Origin: Chara braunii
Lineage: Eukaryota; Streptophyta; Charophyceae; Charales; Characeae
Reading direction: 5' to 3'
Assembly: GCA_003427395.1 (NCBI GenBank)
Contig: BFEA01000371.1
Coordinates: 554,144-600,471 of the forward strand
DNA: 46,328 nucleotides
The notes beneath the pieces were generated by a model that was not told where the DNA came from, did not search any database, and worked only from the letters and a program-made list of their open reading frames with translations. Shown piece after piece: positions 41,314-46,328 of this stretch (positions are counted from its first letter, which is position 1; each line of letters begins with the position of its first letter). The position numbers were made by a program, and so were the translations under genes.

Positions 41314-42067
41314 CTGTCCAAAAGAAAATGGAAAAAGGAGAAAGGAAAAAGGAAAAAGGAAAAGCAGATTATTGCCAACAGTGAATTATCTTCACACACT
41401 GTTTTTCCAAGTCTCAACACGCACACACAATCAGCAGCCCGTATTCCGATACCTTTTTTTTTTCAATAAAAACGGGGACAACAGGCGCCTGGTAAATTCA
41501 GAGTTGTTTTCACTCATCTGATTTGGACTTTGAACTGAGCTCTGCATTTCAAAAGTTTGTGGGTGTACCAACTGAGCTATCGGTAGGCCAGCTGGTACCC
41601 CTATTCCGAGACCCAAGGCGCCACGCCTATCTAGAAATTTATGCCAACAATGACTAAATAGTAAATACTAAATAGTATGGACTTCAATGAGAATGTTGAA
41701 TGTTCCGTTTTCATATATATATGACGATATATATATGGGGGAAAGCTGTGATTACTACGCTTTGAAGGAGGAAAAAAAAAAAAAAAAACACTCTTGGTTC
41801 TGGAATCTTGCTCCTTTCCATTCTGGGGAGCATCAGTGCGGTTCCTATTCCACCAGCAGCAAGTCAGAAGAGATTACAATAGTTACTCACACACGCTCCT
41901 CCCCGTTACGCTTGAGAGGCCCGAGTGGATGGCATTGATTACTTTCCGAGGGAATCCTGCATGACTTTTGCTTCTGAGCTACTTGGCTGTCGGCTTTGAA
42001 TTAGGTACTGAAGCACACAAGTTAGCTTGGCTACTTACTGTCGATCTTGCTAAAACCCTGAACCCTA
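41314..42067. other. Kinase intron with a tRNA-like SINE and a LINE 3' block
   Basis: At about 41517-41592 (minus) TAGCTCAGTTGGTAC and CAGTTCAAAGTCC form A- and B-box-like words of a SINE head. At 41771-41950 an A run is followed by the TTCTGGGGAGCATCAG block that ends the LINE at 25.0 kb. Confidence 0.5.
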
Positions 42068-42172
42068 CCGTCTTCACCCGTATAGAATGCCCGGTCATTA
42101 TAGCTGTATTAGGCACAACTTTCAGCCCAGATATGGCGATAATTGCCGGGCGTTCTATTCGGGCGAAGACGG
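42068..42172. mobile_element. MITE-A copy 4 (105 bp)
   Basis: TA (42066-42067) then CCGTCTTCACCCGTATAGAA at the left and the inverse GTTCTATTCGGGCGAAGACGG then TA (42173-42174) at the right. Inner blocks CCCGGTCATTATAGC and ATAATTGCCGGGC pair. Same length as copy 5. Confidence 0.9.
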
Positions 42173-42430
42173 TAGCTGCCTGCACACCCTCTCTGCTATT
42201 TACTTCTCTTGGTATTTTTTCTACCTCACCCTAACTGCCTGCACACCCCGTGATGCTATCTACCCACATATCTCGGAAGACAGGACTCCATATCCATGCA
42301 CTGCAAGGGAACTGCTAGGGGTAGCCCACCTATATCCATCCACTCTACTCTATAGGGGGAGAACCCGGAGAAGTACCCAGGGTCCTAACCCCTAGCGAGG
42401 GATGGTCGGATCTAACATCCTGGCAAGACC

Positions 42431-42580
42431 AGCGAGGAGGGGCAAGCCAGGTATCTCAGCTGATGAGCCCAAAGTGTGTTTCAGGGGGCCGTGGAGAAGC
42501 GAGCGAACGCACCACGTGGGGAATCACAACCTCCTGAATGCCACTTGTGTGCTCTACCAATTGACTGCTAGGCCACTTTC
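42431..42580 (-). mobile_element. Second copy of the tRNA-like inverted-end SINE
   Basis: The left end GGGGCAAGCCAGGTATCTCAG and the body AATGCCACTTG(T)GTGCTCTACC match the element at 11.84-11.96 kb. The minus-strand A box is worn (TAGCAGTCAATTGG) and the B box is broken (GTGATTCCCC). It is older than the 11.9-kb copy. Confidence 0.55.
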
Positions 42581-42796
42581 AAGTAGTAGGACTGTACTCA
42601 AATAGATTGCTTTCTTCTTTTTTTTTTTTTTTTTCTTTTTTTCCTTTCACACCCACACATACACATGCCGTGTCTATTCTGTGGTGCGACAATTCGGTTG
42701 CTTATCCTTGGCAAGCGTCAGAAACGGTTCTCGGGAAGGAAGAAACAGGTGAAAAAGAAGGACAGGAAAAGACGTACAGGAGACGAAACAGGCGAA

Positions 42797-42799
<3 letters not shown>
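42581..42799. other. T-run and unassigned sequence in kinase intron
   Basis: A T-rich run at about 42618-42645 follows the SINE copy. Nothing else recognised. Confidence 0.35.

Positions 42800-42883
<84 letters not shown>
42800..42883. repeat. (CT)42 microsatellite
   Basis: Pure CT dinucleotides over 84 bp within the intron between the 43.7 and 41.2 kb kinase exons. Confidence 0.95.
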
Positions 42884-42888
<5 letters not shown>

Positions 42889-42984
42889 TCAACTTTCAAG
42901 TAGTAATAGTGCTGACAAATATAAAAAGGCAAATATAAAAAGTACTTCCGCTTTCCAACGCAAGTAGGGCAGATCTCCTTGTCA

Positions 42985-43201
42985 TACTGCCATCCAAGTA
43001 TGATTTGAACCCAACAGGAAGCAAACTCCTCCCCCGCTGGGTCCCGCAACTCCAATGCAGTCCATACAATTTGTACAAACTTGTGAAGAAATCCCGGTCC
43101 ATGAGATTCATGTGCTCAAACTTCCTCAGACTCTCAGAGTTAAAAATCACTGCTAGATCCTCTTTTGTGATGCATCTTGTGGCTTTATGGTATGCATTCA
43201 T
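42985..43201 (-). pseudogene. LINE ORF1-like fragment
   Basis: The minus frame reads HKATRCITKEDLAVIFNSES then LRKFEHMNLMDRDFFTSLYKL. The LAVIFNSE.. block resembles TAVMVIFNSEDHARIAS of LINE-A ORF1. A plus-strand T run (43212-43233) lies just upstream on the minus strand, so it may be the tail of another insertion. Assignment is by short similarity only. Confidence 0.4.
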
Positions 43202-43465
43202 TGCATCGTTCTTTTTTTTTTTTTTTTTTTTTTAAGAAGGTCCTACTCATGAGACCCCCATTACCCACCCTTCCTCTTCGTCAATTCTCCTCTTGCACCC
43301 TCAGTCAGCCATTCCTACCTCAGTGTCTACCACTCAGGACCATCGCCCTTCTACCATCTTGGCGGAGTGACCTGACTGGAGAGTGGTTGCAGGCACCAGC
43401 GCCGAGCAGGAATCCCTGCTCAGCCCTGGTTGAAGCATGGCCGACTGGATATGCCTTGTTCTTAA

Positions 43466-43640
43466 ACCACCAGTACTTCCCGGGAGTGGGATGAACGGGC
43501 CTGCTGAGCTGGGCTGTATTCATTGCACTCAAACCATCTCATTGCAAAGAAGAAACACATGTTATTACTGCAGCACCACATAACAGTAGGCTACTGGGCT
43601 GTCGACCAAAATTGTATGAGACTCCAATCGGAATACAGCG
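43466..43640. mobile_element. MITE-B-like left end (solo)
   Basis: TTAA (43462-43465) followed by ACCACCAGTACTT matches the MITE-B terminus for 13 bases. No matching right end was found within 500 bp, so the copy is truncated or its right end has diverged. The end coordinate is nominal. Confidence 0.4.
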
Positions 43641-43697
43641 ATTGGAGATCAGCACGACTCAGACGGTGAACTTTTGTGTAACAGGAATGGAGCTTGC

Positions 43698-43783
43698 CTC
43701 ATATACGATGATGGCAAATGAGAAGACGTCAACCATTTTGTCATAGCATTCATGCCTGTAGACCTCTGGAGCCATATAGCGAT
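43698..43783 (-). CDS. Kinase exon: subdomains VIII-IX (APE, GC donor)
   Basis: The acceptor CTGTATTTCAG|AT opens an exon reading (Y)RYMAPEVYRHECYDKM then VDVFSFAIIVYE. It holds the APE motif and the structural Asp of subdomain IX (VDVFSF). The donor is GAG|GCAAGC, a GC-AG intron with otherwise near-consensus bases. The leading AT completes the Tyr codon begun at the end of the 35.7-kb exon, and the last codon joins MFEG of the 41.2-kb exon in phase 0. The sequence belongs to the same VIK/ILK-like TKL group. Upstream on this strand to 46.3 kb I found no DFG or HRD exon. Confidence 0.9.
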
Positions 43784-43784
43784 C

Positions 43785-44233
43785 TGAAATACAGAAAGGA
43801 ACAAGAAGATCAGCCTTAGAAAAGCAATGCTGCTCGGGAAACGTCGCTCTGTTTTGCAGCGACTAAAGAAGCAATGCGGTATGGGGGAGGTGGTAGAACT
43901 GTTAATCTCCATCAACCCTCTCCTCCCTGCAATACATGTGAAGCATTTTGTGACCCACCAACACTTTCCATCTTCCTCCCCCCATCCCCCCCTCTNCNTG
44001 TAAAGTGCTGTGAGACCGACCATGCACGACACTTTCACACCATGCTCACACAATATGATGACATGCACATCAAAAACTCAAGTGAGATGCAACTCGAAGA
44101 TAGTATCTGCAGTAAACTCAATTACACAGAATCGTCTTTGTACAAGAGGTGCAGCTATGGCCGCCTGCCAGGAAGCTTTCTCAGGTATTGTCGCTCTCTC
44201 CCTCAACCTTACTTCTCTCGCTCTGTCCAAGGT

Positions 44234-44237
<4 letters not shown>
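43785..44237. other. Kinase intron/gap region with two N
   Basis: N at 43996 and 43998 sits in a C/T-rich run. This is likely a scaffold or gap-fill join. No exon recognised. Confidence 0.4.

Positions 44238-44299
<62 letters not shown>
44238..44299. repeat. (CT)31 microsatellite
   Basis: Pure CT tract; ORFs through it are artefacts. Confidence 0.95.
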
Positions 44300-44302
<3 letters not shown>

Positions 44303-44999
44303 GCAGTTATCTCTGGCCGTGTCAGTGTACCCGTACCAGTGCGCATCCAGGATGGATAAGACATGCGGGGAACTAGGTCCAGGAAGTCCATAGGGGACCT
44401 TTACCATGACCCCAAAACTTTGTTTTATTTCTTTGGCATCACCACATAAAGGCAAGAGCGCTCATACAGCAAAAGGATAAGCTTGAAATTTCCTCTAACC
44501 TATATTCAACTTGGTCGATTGCGACTCTCCTTGTTGCACAGCCATAGCTCCTTGTCATTCCAATGAATATGTGGATTAACTTCTGAATGCTTTAATCCAT
44601 ACTGAGGAGCACATCGAAAGGTAAGTTCTTCTCCATGACGGACGAGATCTGATGACATATCCTCTCTCTTTTCTCTCTTAAAAAAGGACGATGGCCTTGA
44701 GATATCGTCATGGAACTGAGCAGCCTCAGGTAATTGACGATTCTCATTCATCCAGTTTCAAGCATTCGAACACAGGTCTGTATTTCAGCAGTTCATGCGT
44801 GTACCAAATGAGACATATCCTCTCTCATTCTATGGGGAAGTCATGCGTCACACCTTTCATGTATTGGGTCACAGTGATAGTGTCTTTGCCAAATAGGACA
44901 GAGGTAATGGGCTGTGGTCACACCACTACATAGTCCGACGGGATTGATTTAACTTTTAAGTGAGGGGCTGGCAAGAGCTAACCTCTACTGTGTCAGCTA
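44300..44999. other. Unassigned stretch with a tRNA-like remnant
   Basis: At about 44752-44816 (minus) GTCTCATTTGGTAC and GTGTTCGAATGC form worn A- and B-box words about 45 bp apart, similar to the SINE head at 41.5 kb. Nothing else recognised. Confidence 0.4.
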
Positions 45000-45104
45000 C
45001 TGTCTTCACCCGAATAGAACGCCCGGTCATTATAGCCGTATTTGGTGCAATTTTCAGTCTACATACAGCAATAATGACCGGGCGTTATATTCGGGTGAAG
45101 ACGG
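45000..45104. mobile_element. MITE-A copy 5 (105 bp, best preserved)
   Basis: TA (44998-44999), CTGTCTTCACCCGAATAGAA, a core with GCCCGGTCATTAT and its inverse ATAATGACCGGGC, the right end ATTCGGGTGAAGACGG, TA (45105-45106). The two arms pair over about 38 bp with very few mismatches, leaving a loop of about 30 bp. Confidence 0.92.
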
Positions 45105-45393
45105 TAGTGAATCCAAAGGAATTTATGTGGCGCCAAACCTTTGTCCTCTGCACACAAGCTTTGTGGAGGTGGTCGCATCTTCCACTGGTGTTTCCTTTTA
45201 GCTCAAGGAGTCAAAGGACAACTTAATAATGTGCTCTTCTTTCCAGTAATTCATACAAAGTTCATTATCTATTCTTCTTGTCCACTTTGTCCCTGTCAGA
45301 TTCATCTTTCCCATGGTTTGCCTGCAGCAATCTCTGGACGTGTAGGGTACTTCATAACCTTCTTCTCTTTCTGCTTCCTTCAATACTACTCTA

Positions 45394-45502
45394 CCGTCTT
45401 CACCCGAATACAATGTACAGTCATTATTACTGTCTGTATGTAGACTCAAAGTCGACCCAAATACAACTATGATAACCATGCGCTGTGTTCGGATGAAGAC
45501 GG
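45394..45502. mobile_element. MITE-A copy 6 (109 bp)
   Basis: TA (45392-45393), CCGTCTTCACCCGAATACAA at the left, the inverse GTTCGGATGAAGACGG at the right, TA (45503-45504). Inner blocks are more diverged than in copies 4 and 5. It lies 290 bp from copy 5. Confidence 0.85.
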
Positions 45503-45504
45503 TA

Positions 45505-46256
45505 GAAGCTCCCTTGCTTACCTGAGCAGCTATGACTTCTCCCTCCACTTCCTTGTTGCTAACCTATTGCCAATTCTCCTCACTGTCCCCCAGAGGCTAT
45601 TGCCTAGTGTTGTTGTCATCACATTTACAACCTGAAGGTGGTCTTTTGCTTTAACTGTCTTCTTCGCCCGCCCGCCCCACTACTCCCTTATTGGTTTTCT
45701 CTCCCCTTTACCGCTTGAATGAGTTCCTTTCTCTTATCCAAACTTACCTTTGATTGTCATATCTTTTTCTGAGACAATGAATGAATTGGGTGTTGCTTTG
45801 AACCTCCCTCTGTGGGAATCTAAGTTCTTATGGGCTCTTGCAAGGCCTTAGCATACAACAACACCCATCCATGCATGGTATTCGTAATAAGGACCTATTG
45901 GAGCTCCTCCATCTTCGTGGTGAGGGCTTCCAACCTGTGCCACTTCGTGTGTCCCATATATAGGATGTATACTCTAGGGCCTCAGTGGCCCTCTTCTTGC
46001 CAAGGGATCATTACTGCACTTTTTTCCGCAAACCACTTAGTATGTGTTGCTGCCCCCAGGACCCCCAGTGGCTCCGGCTAGCCTCCGGGCCTGGCAAGGG
46101 TTGCACAAGGGCAAGCACGGGCTTCAGCAGACATTGACAACAACGTATCCGGCTTTCTTCAAACGTTAACCTTCCGCCCAAATTTTTGAAAAGGGGGTCG
46201 GGGGTGTTAGTGGCAGGGTAGGGATGGTACTTCCCACCAGTGTTGCACACGCCAAC
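45505..46256. other. Unassigned stretch
   Basis: No exon or repeat family recognised with confidence. Short ORFs on both strands carry no motif. Confidence 0.35.
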
Positions 46257-46328
46257 GGTCAGCGGCCCTTGACTGGTCGGCTGCCGACCCGCCGACCGGT
46301 CGGCTGATCGGCACCTACCGGTCGGGGG
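46257..46328. repeat. GC-rich palindromic repeat, cut by the window end
   Basis: GACTGGTCGG, CCGACCCGCCGACCGGTCGG and ACCGGTCGGGGG repeat the word set of the element at 34.5 kb. The rest lies outside the window. Confidence 0.5.

Noticed and set aside
35656-43783. Two tandem kinase paralogues as the simplest reading of the exon order
   Set aside because: Not excluded, but the adapter between the exon sets and the perfect phase fit of the four exons into one gene make a misjoin more economical.
44506-44751. Minus-strand HDDISRP as a degenerate HRDLKP kinase loop
   Set aside because: Neighbouring residues do not match subdomain VIB and the splice phase does not fit the subdomain VII exon.

Overview
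This window looks like repeat-dominated nuclear DNA of a large-genome eukaryote. A streptophyte (charophycean alga such as a Chara-like species, or a land plant) is my best guess. The reasons are a split plant-type TKL/Raf-like kinase, a chromodomain Ty3/gypsy element, several nested L1-like LINEs, many MITEs, and very long (CT)n, (CA)n, poly-T and poly-G tracts. The species call is inference. There is no bacterial gene layout, and only a handful of ORFs support a protein claim.

Layout. 1-3.7 kb: unassigned DNA with two copies of a MITE family (called MITE-A here) and a 122-bp foldback. 3.9-5.5 kb: the 3' end of a Ty3/gypsy element (gypsy-1) and a probable LTR. 5.6-7.7 kb: non-coding, with a GC-rich inverted-repeat element and a third MITE-A copy. 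8.2-8.95 kb: a small cysteine-rich secreted-type gene on the minus strand, preceded by a perfect 19-bp inverted repeat carrying TGACGTC boxes. 9-10.2 kb: microsatellites and a 199-bp TTAA-flanked MITE (MITE-B). 10.6-12.9 kb: LINE 3' ends, a 157-168-bp satellite, a tRNA-like inverted-repeat SINE and a 34-bp minisatellite. 13.2-17.8 kb: two minus-strand LINEs, one apparently nested in the other. 17.9-23.3 kb: a broken gypsy-2 element (gag, PR, RT, RNase H, IN, chromodomain, 3' LTR). 23.3-31.3 kb: a minus-strand LINE (ORF1 plus ORF2) split by a younger 1.7-kb 5'-truncated LINE flanked by a near-perfect target-site duplication. 33 kb: one more LINE fragment.

34.5-44 kb holds the only clear multi-exon host gene: four minus-strand exons of a kinase resembling the VIK/integrin-linked-kinase-like group. 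They cover subdomains VII, VIII-IX, X and XI, and their splice phases fit exactly. The subdomain VII exon (35.7 kb) lies on the wrong side of the other three (43.7, 41.2, 40.6 kb). Between them, at 36,695-36,727, is a sequence identical to most of the Nextera mate-pair junction adapter. A circularised mate-pair fragment merged into the assembly would permute the exons in exactly the observed way, so I read this as an assembly chimera. 44-46.3 kb: three of the six MITE-A copies fall in 42.0-45.5 kb; the rest is microsatellite and unassigned DNA, and the window ends inside a GC-rich repeat.

The transposon layers explain most of the sequence. The genes that may matter to the host are the kinase and the cysteine-rich protein.
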